Source: Xylogone sp. PMI_703
Taxonomy: Eukaryota; Ascomycota; Leotiomycetes
Assembly: GCA_021399445.1 (NCBI GenBank)
Contig: JAJTUQ010000002.1
Coordinates: 1,798,001 to 1,862,000 of the forward strand
Direction: 5' to 3'
Length of the DNA stretch: 64,000 nucleotides
Below, piece after piece: positions 26,472 to 37,066 of the stretch (position 1 is the stretch's first letter; each line of letters starts with the position of its first letter). Made by a program: the position numbers and the translations under genes. The notes under the pieces were generated by a model. It was not told the origin of the DNA. It made no database searches and was given only the letters and a program-made list of their open reading frames with translations.

Positions 26472-27540
26472 TTAGTCTTCCATTTTATCATCTTCCTTTG
26501 CTTCTTCCTCATCATCCTCTGCCTCTAAAGACTTTTTAGCTAATCTTTCGGCCTCCTCGAGCAACTCCTTTGGCACTTCTTGATGTCTTCCTTTTGTAGG
26601 CCCATCTACTCCACTGATCCAGGTCATCTCAAGCTCGAATTCTTTATCCTTGTTGTCATCATGTGCAACATATATGATTCTTGCAGCCTCCTTCACAGCA
26701 TCCTCAAGACTTAAGGTTCCATCGGCCAAATTGAGCTTCTCAAGCTCGGCCTTAGCTGTTTGCCTTCCCTTACCCGTGGCAGCGCCATAATAACCCCAGT
26801 ACAATCCACTAGGCTCAATCATATAGAGCTTTGGTCCACCATACTTCTTGCCTTCTACCTTGCCTCCCGATCCGATTGATGGTCCCTCGCCTACCTGCCC
26901 ATCGACAGGTTGCTCCTCTACTGGGTCAAAACCACCAACAATTGCAGTGATACCGAATGGTCGAACTGAAGAATAAAGTGTATATGCCTGAAGATATCCA
27001 CCCATACGATTTGCTAGATCTCCGGTTGTAATAGGTGTTTTATAGACCTGGCGCCAATTCTGAGCCTCATCACGCGCACGAGAGACGAAATGTCTTCCAT
27101 CAGGTATCAATCCAGAAGAAACCTGCGATAAATGTTAGAAGGTAGGAATACGAAGGCATAAAGTATCGCAAAAAAATAGAACAAAACGAAAGGGAAAAGA
27201 AGAGAGAAGAATGCTAAAGGACATACTGCACCCATATGTCTGTCGATTGTAGCGATTCGTTTATTTGCTCCAGGCTTGAGCAATTTGCTGCTTATAATCT
27301 TCTCAACTGCTAGTACAACTCCATCCTTGCACCGAATGCCAATCGAGGTGCCACCATTCTCAACTGCTTTTACTGCATATTCAACTTGGAAGTTCCTCCC
27401 ATCTGGAGAGAAGACGGAGTTTGTAAGATCGTATCCTGTGCCTATCGAAGTCTGTTCAAGAAGAGAATAATTAGTATATTGGTCCGTTTGAGCTCGAGCA
27501 AAGCTAGAGAAAGCTGATAGAACTCACCATGATGTCTTAT
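26472..27540 (-). CDS. PRE10: 20S proteasome subunit alpha7 (292 aa)
   Basis: Three exons: 27538-27540 (only the ATG), 27227-27451, 26472-27122. The first intron (86 bp) begins directly after the start codon and joins to ACTTCG, giving '[13 protein letters not shown]', the alpha-subunit signature opening. Further text '[19 protein letters not shown]', 'ISSKLL' and 'ATIDRHMGA' marks the alpha3-human/PRE10-yeast type. The C-terminal acidic tail ([15 protein letters not shown]) is characteristic of alpha7 and mediates regulator contacts. It is a structural, non-catalytic ring subunit; there is no catalytic Thr. Length agrees with yeast (288 aa). Confidence 0.96.
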
Positions 27541-29064
27541 CTACTGATTTAAGGAGCGAAGAGCTTCGAGATGGGGAGGGACAGTGTGCTATCTATGATT
27601 GGGAAGCTCATACATAGCTTGAAGCTACAGGCACCCATGACGCGAAGCATTCAGTGCTGCTGCCTGAGGCTACAAATTTGGAAGCGGCCCCTCGCGGCCT
27701 TAGTACCAACACAATCTCAGACACGATCGCCACTTATTTGAAGGAACGTGTATTTCATTTCAATGATTTTAAATAAACTTCATTGCAAGCCGTATATACT
27801 ATGATTTTTTGCTTCAACTAAAGCGGAAATTGAAAGCAGTGAACCAGTGTAGGCGGCGACAACTCGATCTCTTTCCGGTACCATGATCAGCTATCTTACT
27901 TGCTTATCACCAGCTGACATCCCCTCTAAACTCACATGGCCAATTTTGAGGCTTAGTGTGCGGTTGTTTTATCATGATATGAGTTCAGTTCTGGCATTCC
28001 ACTAAAGTTCGGACCAAAATAAATGTAATGAGGTCACCCTCCAATACTCCCAACAAGCACCCGGCTGTAATCGTGGGTAATAATGCTCTACAAGTGCATT
28101 ATCTTACCGGGAATGATATCACACATGCCACGACCGCTTCATGCAATCGGTTTTTTTTACAACGTAATTATACTGAGCTTCGGATTATGAAATAAGAAAG
28201 GCAATATTCTACAGTGGAAAAGCATCTTATGTGAATGCGGTAGTACCAATATCTGATATCTAGCTGAGCTGGTCTACTTAGTTCTCTAATTGCTAATCGT
28301 CGGATCGTAAAATATTGGTTTTAGCTAACCAGAGCGTATAGAACACCTGCCAGCTGCCACCTGGCACCATAAGCCCCGAGCGTCGGGCAACTATTGGGCA
28401 GGAACTAACACTAGGCCATGACATTCGTTTCACTTTTGTCGGTGAAGTCACTGATACATTGGGCACACATCCGCCACTAGTGAGGGGTACGTATCACCCT
28501 CATTTCTCCGACCCTATAAACCTGCTCCTTTCTCCTTTCCCTCCCTCATTTCTACCCAACACAACGACAACAGTTCTGTCTACTAAGGCTTCATTTGCAC
28601 AACTTCCTGCATCCAGGCTCTGGCTGGCCCCTGCCCATTGATCACCTCCCCTGGACTTCTGTGGATTCCCCTGGTCCCGCTTTCCGGATCTGGTGCTGCT
28701 CTCGAGGACCCCGGTGTTTTCGTTTTCACTTATACATCAAGTACATACTTCATAGCATAGTGAATATAAAGCAAACAAAGATATTTTTTTACCTTTTTGT
28801 CCCCAAATCTGCTCCGCTTTGTCGCAATTTGTCTGCATATTTGCATACGTCTGACTATAGGCTTCCTTGTGCTCAAACTTGAGACTTCTATCCCTGGCAT
28901 TTATCTCAGTGCGTCAGGCAGATTATCCCATTCTCGGAAGCTCGCCTTGCAAGCTGCTTCACTATTTCTTGCAGCCAGGTTTGCTGCTCTCTTTCATCTG
29001 TATCGGAAGCTAACCGTTTACAAGCAGTTATCAAAAAGCCCAATAATTATCATTTGTCCCTAAG
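27541..29064. other. Intergenic region ending in a long ATG-free leader
   Basis: 1.5 kb between divergent genes. TATAAA at 28515-28520 is followed by a CT-rich tract. From there to the start codon at 29065 (about 545 bp) there is no ATG on the plus strand. The first kilobase shows nothing I can support. Confidence 0.55.
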
Positions 29065-29919
29065 ATGGCAATGGCAGAGGATCTAGCGACCCTCTTCTCC
29101 CGAAATCTTTCCCTCCACAACCCCCCACCCGTTGCTCCTGTTGAACAGGCTGCAGATACCTCCTCGCAGATTACCTATTCGATTTCCCAACATTACCACC
29201 ATTCTGCACATGTAGCTAAACAGACGCCTCGCTCAACTTCGGAGCCTCCGCAAACCGACCAGCTTACAACTGAGATTATACTGTCAAGGCATGGTGTAGA
29301 TGCGGCTACCCTCTTTCCGTCGCAAATTGAACTGTTCAGGTCAGCTGAGCCCGGGCAACAGATGCGTCTTATTGAACTTTGGCGTATATCTCCCCCTAAC
29401 TACGGTGGTCATGCCCTAGCACAGGACCTTGGAACTTGGCCTGCTACGAGCCTTCAACAAGAAGAAGAGATGGCAAAACTTAGGCACGAGAGACAGATGA
29501 TGCAGGAACGAATAGCTCAAGCAGGTCACCATCAACACTCTGTCGACAACATCGATGATGCAATGAGTGATGAAAGCACTAACGGTCCATTAACCCCCAT
29601 TCAAGGCGGCGACGGAAGATGGAACGCAGCAGATGCAGAGCCATATATGTCCTCAGGATATGAGCTTCTTGCTCGACGGGAGTATGAACTTTCTGCGCTA
29701 CCATCAAGGGATATTTACTCGCACTTCGGTACATCCGTGGGCGGACCATCATACAACACTGCTACAGACCCAGTTTATAAGCATAATGCTACAGAAGATT
29801 GGCAAAATCGGATGTTACAGCAGCAGCAAGAAATGGAGAACCAATATGGCTCATATATGCAGGGCCAGGTTGGAGCCGTAGGCGCTGGATTTGGAGGTCA
29901 TGATGAGGAGATGTTGTAA
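29065..29919 (+). CDS. Conserved fungal protein (284 aa), function unknown
   Basis: One exon; a second ATG two codons later is equally usable. The chain is mainly disordered: His/Pro/Ser-rich at 20-70, then a short helical block at about 72-125 ('ILSRHGVDAATLFPSQIELF', 'MRLIELWRISPPNYG') that looks like a small conserved domain, a coiled segment at about 128-150 (EEEMAKLRHERQMMQERIAQ), and a Gln/Gly-rich tail. No catalytic motif. The helical block followed by a tyrosine-rich region resembles fungal proteins annotated only as hypothetical. A nuclear or scaffold role is a guess. Confidence 0.8.
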   Translation: MAMAEDLATLFSRNLSLHNPPPVAPVEQAADTSSQITYSISQHYHHSAHVAKQTPRSTSEPPQTDQLTTEIILSRHGVDAATLFPSQIELFRSAEPGQQMRLIELWRISPPNYGGHALAQDLGTWPATSLQQEEEMAKLRHERQMMQERIAQAGHHQHSVDNIDDAMSDESTNGPLTPIQGGDGRWNAADAEPYMSSGYELLARREYELSALPSRDIYSHFGTSVGGPSYNTATDPVYKHNATEDWQNRMLQQQQEMENQYGSYMQGQVGAVGAGFGGHDEEML

Positions 29920-30931
29920 ATAATATGTTATCTCAATAGTCTTTCAGAGTTAGGTTTGAGTTAGTTTTCCTGTTCTCATGATCTGAGAATTTCTTTTATT
30001 GGCGTGGCATTAGTGGCATTTGGAAGATTGTTTGGTCCTGGGTTGAGCATATTTTCCTGAAAGAGGTCTAAATTGAGGAAACATTTGGGATGTTCTAGGC
30101 TGAGTAGCTACTCTCCTCTTCATTCTTTGAGCTATTATCTATGTACTTTTCTTTCTTTTGTTGTATCTGATTTTGTGAGGTTTGGAAGGTACGTTCAAAC
30201 CACCCCCCAAATTTGCCAATCCCCTGTCAATTACCTGAACTCGCAACTATGAGGTACGTGTTCCCCCTTCCACAATCTAGATTCCATTCCTACTAGCTTT
30301 GAAGTCGTCAGATGGGAATAGCAACGATGTAACATTGTTTATATCAAAAGCATATGGTGATCTTGCTGAGTTTCAAGTCTATCCGTGTCGTGTACAACAG
30401 TCAGTGGCTTATATATACCCTCAATATATATTCTTATTTTCAGTTACAATGATTAAAGGCTATTCTATCTAGCTCCAGCATGTGACATTGTCAAATCAAG
30501 ATACGGGCAGTAGTTCGAGTACTGACAGTACGATTAGAATTTATGTAGTACCAGCCCCATAGTTGCCAGATTCCTTTACCATTGTCAGTTGCATCTATCC
30601 ATAACTAGACATCATACCTTTTACTGTACGTCTCTGTCTATTTTCATCTCCATTACCGCTTTCAGGCGTTATTTGAGTATTGTTTTTGATGTCAATATCT
30701 CTGACGTAAGGGGGCCATGAAGACAGGCCCATTGCTCTGGTCTGTGCGGTCTATTTATAGCAAAGACCGAAAGCTCGAAGATTCTTCTAAGCTCATTCGA
30801 CTGGGCTGACTTTCTTTGGAAGTCGAGTAGCTCTCAAAATTACGGATTAACTTTAATGGTATTATGCAGGTAACTTTTTGAGCCATTGACTAACCAGCAG
30901 TTTTCAGCTGATTGCTGCCCGGAGAGAAGTC
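29920..30931. other. Intergenic interval before MSH4
   Basis: 1.0 kb with 3' flank of the upstream gene and the MSH4 promoter. No gene or repeat seen. Confidence 0.4.
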
Positions 30932-33900
30932 ATGGCATCCATCAGCCGCCCTTCAACATCTTACACAACCGCAACTACCTCCTATCAGAACAGATCCTCT
31001 GTATTTACCTCCCTACAGCATGGCCGTCGCTCAGCTGCACCTACTCGTCCAGGCACAGGCAGGGGATCTCGTGCGAGCTCCATAATGGGAGGCAGGGAGT
31101 CTCAACAGATTATCTGCGCCGTTAGTGAGAGCCGCGGTATTTCTCCAACTGTCGGTCTAGCATTTATCAATATTTCCACAGGAGAGGCAGTACTTAGTCA
31201 GATTTGTGATAATCAGTTCTATGTCAGAACACTTAATAAGCTTGAAGTGTTTGAGCCAACTGAAATTCTGCTCGTGTCTGGATCGAACCAACCAAATGCA
31301 AAATCAAAGATGTGTCAGGTTATAGAGAGCAATATTATCGGTAGCAAATTAGTTTTTGCGGATCGTAAGTACTGGTCAGAGTCTGCAGGCCTTGAGTACA
31401 TTCAGCAACTCGGTTTCTTAGAGGACATTGAGGCAATTAAGGTTGCTGTAGAGGGGAACTACTTCGCTACCTGCTGTTTTGCTGCTGTAGGTTGAATGTC
31501 TCTCTAATTGCTCTTTGTTCATTTCTTATGGAAATAATCCTTAGGTCCTCAGATATCTTGATCTAAAGATGCTTTTAACTTTTGCTTTTCACTCTCTTCG
31601 AATCAAGTATCAACCATCTGAAGGTACAATGATGATTGACCTTTCTACTATTCGATCGTTAGAACTAATTAAGAATCTTCGAGATCCGAAATCAACGGAT
31701 TGTCTGTTTGGCCTTATGAACGAAACTCTAACGCCAATGGGCTCTAGGCTCCTAAGAAGCTGTATTCTCCAGCCGTCGACACAGGAAGATGTGCTTGGTC
31801 AACGATACGAAGCCCTTGAGGAGATATCTTCGAATGAGGAAATGTTTCTTCAGATAAGACAAGGTGACTTCTAGCCTACCACGTCTACTTGGATCTGCTG
31901 ACCATGTCTCTCAGCTTTACGGTCGTTTACGGATATTGAAAAGCTCCTGACTGATGTATAAGGTCCTATCCCAGTGTTTTGCCTACATTTATTAATGCTG
32001 GCCAGATTATTGTTATTCCCACAAATCCCGACATGCGATTTGCAGAACAGTCCATCAACCAAATTCTTAAACTGAAGTCCTATATACACTCCATATCCCC
32101 TGTATACGATGCTTTAGCTGGCGTAAGATCGGGGCTACTCATTGCTGTTCGGGAGAATTGCCGTCCCCAATACATCGCTGCAGCTATAGAACTAATTAAT
32201 GAGGTTATCAATGAGGATGTTACTTCTCAACAGACGCCACTAGGCTTACGAAATCAAAGGACGTATGCTGTCAAAGTAGGCAAATTTCGTTGTCTGGAAA
32301 AAGGAAGATCTGAGCTAATTTTTACAGTCCGGGGTAAACGGTCTTCTTGATGTTGCACGGCAGACATTCAAAGAGGCCACTGAAGATGTCCACCAGCATA
32401 TTACGGATATCAATGGTATGTAGCACTCGATGAAAGACAGAATTGAGTAGCTTACGTAGCTATCCATAGAGGAATACTCTATGCATGCAGAGACCAAATT
32501 CGATAACTCACGCCGCTATTATCTTAGGGTTGCTGAATCTGATTTCCCTGATAGGCAATTGCCAGATATTCTTATAAACAGGTTTCGCAGGAGAGGTTAT
32601 ATAGAGTGCCAAACTCTTGATATGGTGAAGTTGAACCAGCGAATCGAAGATTCACATCAAGAGGTTGTCCTTATGAGTGATAAAACTATACAAGAGCTTC
32701 TAGATAATATACGTGCTGAGATCCCTCGCCTTTTCAAAATTTGTGAGAGTATTGCTATGCTTGACATGATAGCAGGATTTGTTCAGATGGTTACTGCCTA
32801 TGATTATGTTAGGCCAGAGATAACTGATTGTGTAGCAATCAAAGCTGGCAGGCACCCCATCCGAGAAAAGGTATCCGAAGTGCTTATGAAAGTTTTGTAG
32901 GATTTACTAAATTGGTTCTAGATTCATCACGAGAAATTCATACCGAATGACGTCTACGCAACTCACCAATCTCGATTTCAGATAGTTACAGGGTGTAACA
33001 TGAGTGGCAAAAGCACATATATACGATCTATTGCACTTATGACTATAATGGCGCAGGTTGGGTGCTTTGTGCCGGCCCAGTATGCATCGTTTCGGATCAT
33101 TTACCAGCTATTCGCCCGAGTGTCTATGGATGATAATATTGAGGCCAATGTCTCGACATTCGCATCTGAGATGAGAGAAACTGCTTTCATATTGAGGTGA
33201 GATATACCACTCAATTTATAAATTGATTTAGCTTCTTCACCTGCTAAAATTGCTAAACAGGAACATTGATGACAAGAGCCTAGCTATTATTGATGAGCTG
33301 GGGCGTGGTACTAGCACACGTGACGGGCTTGCTATTGCTCTAAGCATTGCAGAAGCCTTGGTAGAGAGCAAAGCACTTGTGTGGTTTGCGACTCATTTCC
33401 GTGAGTTAGGTATGGTTGAAAGTGTTAACGAGGGTTTCTTATAGCTAAAGTCCTTCTCTTTAGCGCAAATCCTGGGCGAAAGACCTGGGGTGGTAAACCT
33501 CCACCTTACGGTTGACATGAGTGACCAATCTAAGATTTCCATGTTATATAAGATAGAGAAAGGCTTTATCCAAGAAAATCATTACGGATTAGCTCTCGCA
33601 AAAGTGGTTGAACTACCACAGAACGTTCTAGAAGTTGCCGAGAAAGTAACCTCCACGTTGGAAGCGCAGCTACTCGCAAAGAAGCAGTCTTCAAAAGCAG
33701 TTGCACTCGCAAAACGGAGGAAACTGGTTCTGAGCTTGAAAGAATCATTGAAGCAAGCACATGAAAGTCCGATGCAGGGCATGGCGTTGGTGAACTGGTT
33801 GCGCCGGCTGCAGACCGAATTCGTAACCAGGATGGAGCAAATTGAAAATGAATCGTCTGGATTTCATCATCACGACGAGGCAGGTGATGGTGCAAGTCCT

Positions 33901-33945
33901 GAAACTACAGTTGATGAGAACTCAAGGGGAAGTTCGGAACCCTAA
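30932..33945 (+). CDS. MSH4: Meiotic MutS homolog MSH4 (859 aa)
   Basis: Nine exons: 30932-31486, 31545-31863, 31915-31955, 32006-32275, 32328-32415, 32470-32870, 32922-33196, 33261-33409, 33464-33945; every junction is in phase (introns 50-64 bp). After a Ser/Arg-rich N-terminus come the MutS connector, the lever and clamp, and the ATPase. Walker A is '[10 protein letters not shown]', the form typical of MSH4; Walker B is '[16 protein letters not shown]'; 'WFATHFREL' is also present. The N-terminal mismatch-binding domain of MSH2/MSH6 is absent, as expected. With MSH5 it forms a sliding clamp that stabilises Holliday junction precursors and promotes interfering crossovers in meiosis. The intact frame implies selection for meiosis in this species. 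Confidence 0.96.
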
Positions 33946-34355
33946 GAAGTAACAGAGTGGAGATTTTAGACCTCCATTTCACTCGACATCTGATAGCGGC
34001 AACTGACGTTATACTTTGCAAGTAAGCTAAATCCTATTCCGGTTCCATGCTGTATGCTCCAATGCCTTGACAATATAATATTAATATATGGAAATAAATG
34101 TCCAAAAAAGAAAGGCTATCCTAGTTAATGCGCTCAATCAAAATCCTAGCTTAAGAATATAATCTTGCAATCCCCAGAACCAACGCCAATAACCCTCACT
34201 ATGAATGGTATCGTGGTCCTAATCCTGCTATGCTAATATACTGGAAAACGCCGGCTAAGGAATGCTAGGAAGTATGCAAAAGAAAAAAAAGAAAAGGAAC
34301 CAAGAGCTAAAACTCTCTTATACAACGAAGTGGTCCAAAAATACGATACCTCCAT
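33946..34355. other. Convergent intergenic interval
   Basis: 410 bp between the 3' ends of MSH4 and the next gene. AT-rich; no feature seen. Confidence 0.4.
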
Positions 34356-35029
34356 TTAACTCCTCTTATAGTATTCCTTCCTCCTTCCTCCATCATCGAC
34401 TATGATTCTCGCGCTCTCTGCAAGTCGGCCGGAAACTCTGGGATGAGCCTCCTTTATTATGACCATGCTTCTTCTCGCATTCGGTCCTTCATCAGAATGA
34501 CGTGACCTTCTCGGAGACAGGCTCCTGCTTCTACTACGCTCACTGAGTCTCTCATCCATAGCAGCCACAACGTGCCTATCCTGCTCGATAAACACACTGG
34601 ACCTGCTTCCGTATCCGCTCCTCCTCTTACTGCGACTCACACTAATCCCGCTCGCCCTGGGACTGGTTCGATTTTTATGCACAGTCACAACTTCCTCTTG
34701 GGAATCGTTAATATATGCGGGATCGCAAACAATGCGCGGAGGAGTAACTGCACGGATTATAGGTCTAGGGGACGAGGGTGGTCTAACGTACTGCGTTGCG
34801 ACAGCTTCGGTGATGCGGGCTCGTTGACGAACTGGGGCAGGAGCGTAGATGATTTGTTGGCGGGCAGTTGTGCGCCGAGTTGCGATAACGTCGTCATCAT
34901 CATCAACCTCTTTTACTGAGGGATTGGTTAGCAACGTTTCCTCAGCGACATGAGTAGTACAGAGCCTCGAGAGGCTGGGGAAGGTCCCGCGCCAATCTCC
35001 TCTACCGACTTACTTCTGATAAGGCACAT
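34356..35029 (-). CDS. Small basic conserved fungal protein (191 aa), function unknown
   Basis: Two exons, 35014-35029 (16 nt) and 34356-34915, joined over a 98-bp intron (GTAAGT ... GCTAACC ... CTCAG). The join gives 'MCLIRIKEVDDDDD', a start I recall from small fungal proteins of unknown function that open MC-x-L-x-(I/V)-K and continue with an acidic run. The rest is Arg/Ser-rich with 'RSRSRSLSPRRSRHS' and 'PPSSPRPIIR', so mostly disordered, and ends 'GGRRKEYYKRS'. The RS dipeptides would suit an RNA-processing or nuclear role, which is inference. No domain recognised. Confidence 0.7.
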
Positions 35030-35625
35030 TCTGAGCCCGGAGTGGTCCTGACGCTTAACGCCCTGCGAAATTAGGTCCTATTGCTGAGAGTTGACGATAT
35101 GGAACCTTGGGCAGCAAGACTTAAGAGGAGGGGCTATCGTCGGGTAAGTCGAAATTCTGCGTCTGGGCCCAAACTACAAAATGGCTAATATATAATGTTA
35201 CACGATAAGGTTAAAAAAAGAATACTTTCCGAGACGATTATTAGCTGATAAGAGGACAAAGCAGAGATCCAGCAGAGTGGAAGCGCGGGACGGGGCGCAT
35301 GAGCCAGATTGCGGCTGAAGGGGAGGATGGCGTTGTCCCCGGGACTCGCAGATCGCTAATGGCGGGGTGCGGGTGACTCGGGAGGGGCCACCTTGAGCTA
35401 TTCTTAGCCCCTATGGAATGGCGAGGCTGAGGCCCCCTCCCCTTTGTCCCTGCCTCGTCTTTGACCGAGGCCCTCAACTATCAAAAGGGTTAAATTATGG
35501 AGCCATTCCAAGAAAGGTTATATTTTTATACCTTGGCACATATGACTACATGGATTATTAACGATTTTGGGGCATAAAAATATACTTCTCAGTGTCAGAT
35601 CTGGCAACTTCAGCCGGACAGCACA
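35030..35625. other. Intergenic interval with GC-rich island
   Basis: 596 bp. 35240-35470 is clearly richer in G+C than its surroundings. An open frame exists there but has no protein-like pattern. Nothing else seen. Confidence 0.35.
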
Positions 35626-36391
35626 TCAAGCATCTGCAAGGTTAACTAAACCATCTATTCTGTAAATTTCCTGGCCTTTGAGCTTGACTGGCCATCCATC
35701 TGGACGACCCATACTATCACCAGCCATATAGAGCTGGCCGAGTATGACATCTCCGATCGCAGTCCAATCCATTCAACATCTAAGTCCTCATCGTAATACT
35801 CGCCACTAAATCATGACGAGAGAAGGTTAGTGATTCCCGAATAGTCTATTTTCCGAAACAGAGAAGACAAATATGGATCGTCCTTGTTCTTCTAGTCCAA
35901 AGGCCGCTGCTATCGTAGCACCTATCTAAAACTGATCCCGCAGCTATAGGATTGAGTCTCTCTTCCATTGTACAACAATACCTTTGGTATTAATCCTCGG
36001 GTCCCTCTTGCAGCTGCAACTATCCCTAGACAAAGCATTCCGGGTTTAGTATCTGTAAAAGAAATGCCACAGCTATCATTGAGAGGTACTTATTTCCTTT
36101 CCTCGATAAAACACGTATCGATATCAAAGGGCTTTCAGTCATAGATCCCAAAGCTCTTTTATACCGCTTTCAAGCCATGCTCTCAAATCGTTGTCTGAAC
36201 TCTCAGAAGCTAACTATAGAGCCTCTTCTCTTTCTGCTCTGGCTTGGCAAAATATTCGTAAAAGAGCAGCAGACTTTTCAGGTAGACCAAAGGGGATACA
36301 GTTAATTGGTAATGAATGCAGTAAATGAAATGATGGTATCAAGCCGGTGAATCTTGCCTAGCCTTTCTGGTACTTCAATGTGGGACAAACT
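35626..36391 (-). pseudogene. Relic of an unidentified protein-coding gene
   Basis: Read on the minus strand, several stretches look like real protein but lie in different frames or are broken by stops. They are 'SLSHIEVPERLGKIHRLDTI' (from 36391, after an AAATAG acceptor), 'CIPFGLPEKSAALLRIFCQA' in the next frame, 'LASESSDNDLRAWLESGIKE' after a TAG, then TGA stops in 'ELWDL*LKAL*', 'PGMLCLGIVAAARGTRGLIP', 'ATIAAAFGLEEQGRSIFVFS', and a last piece 'MGRPDGWPVKLKGQEIYRID' ending TGA at 35626. The stops could come from CAG to TAG and CGA to TGA changes. Some breaks could be introns, but not the in-frame stops. I do not recognise the family. Confidence 0.5.
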
Positions 36392-37066
36392 CTATTTTAG
36401 CACAGCATTCTTTGTTGTCGACAGTATGAAAGCTCTTTGTTGGTTCGATTGTTAGTATGTCATTGATAAAATAGGCAATATATTCAGAATGTAGTTCCTA
36501 TATTTCTGCAATGGGCAAAACAATAGCAACGAATATCGTTCTGGCTCCGGCAGCATAAGTGGATGGTTGTGGACTTGCTTCCTGGAGGCTACACGCCGAT
36601 ACGTATCCTGTTTAGTTGATGGTGACGTTATCCATCCTTAGTATTTCTGCTCACGTAGATAGACCAGAAATTGGCTACCAGTAATGCCGTGGTGCGTAAC
36701 TTTAGTTCCAGCACTCAAGGGCCAAGGTATCTCAAGGAATAGGTCCATGAAAAAGGAGAATAAGGTAATGAGATACTGATAGCAGTACTTGAACGGATGA
36801 GAGATCACAGGATGATATCACATCACCAAACAACGAAGCGAAGTAATATGATAGTCGTTAATGTTGATAGAATGAATAATGGAAAATTATGATTATGGGA
36901 GAGTCGCACAGTACTTATCATAAAGGAAGGAGCCACTGGGTATATAAGCTAACAAATGTGCCCTAAGTTTACAAAGGGGATTAGCAACCTGTCGCCGATG
37001 CTATGCGTTAATCTCCCAACTGCGCCAAACGCCATCAATTAGACTGAAGGTTTCAACATGCTCATT
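36392..37066. other. Intergenic interval
   Basis: 675 bp, 3' flank of the CSC1-like gene and possibly more 5' sequence of the relic. Nothing further supportable. Confidence 0.35.

Noticed and set aside
35241..35477. 78-codon frame in the GC-rich island
   Set aside because: Low protein-like content and no splice or homolog clue.
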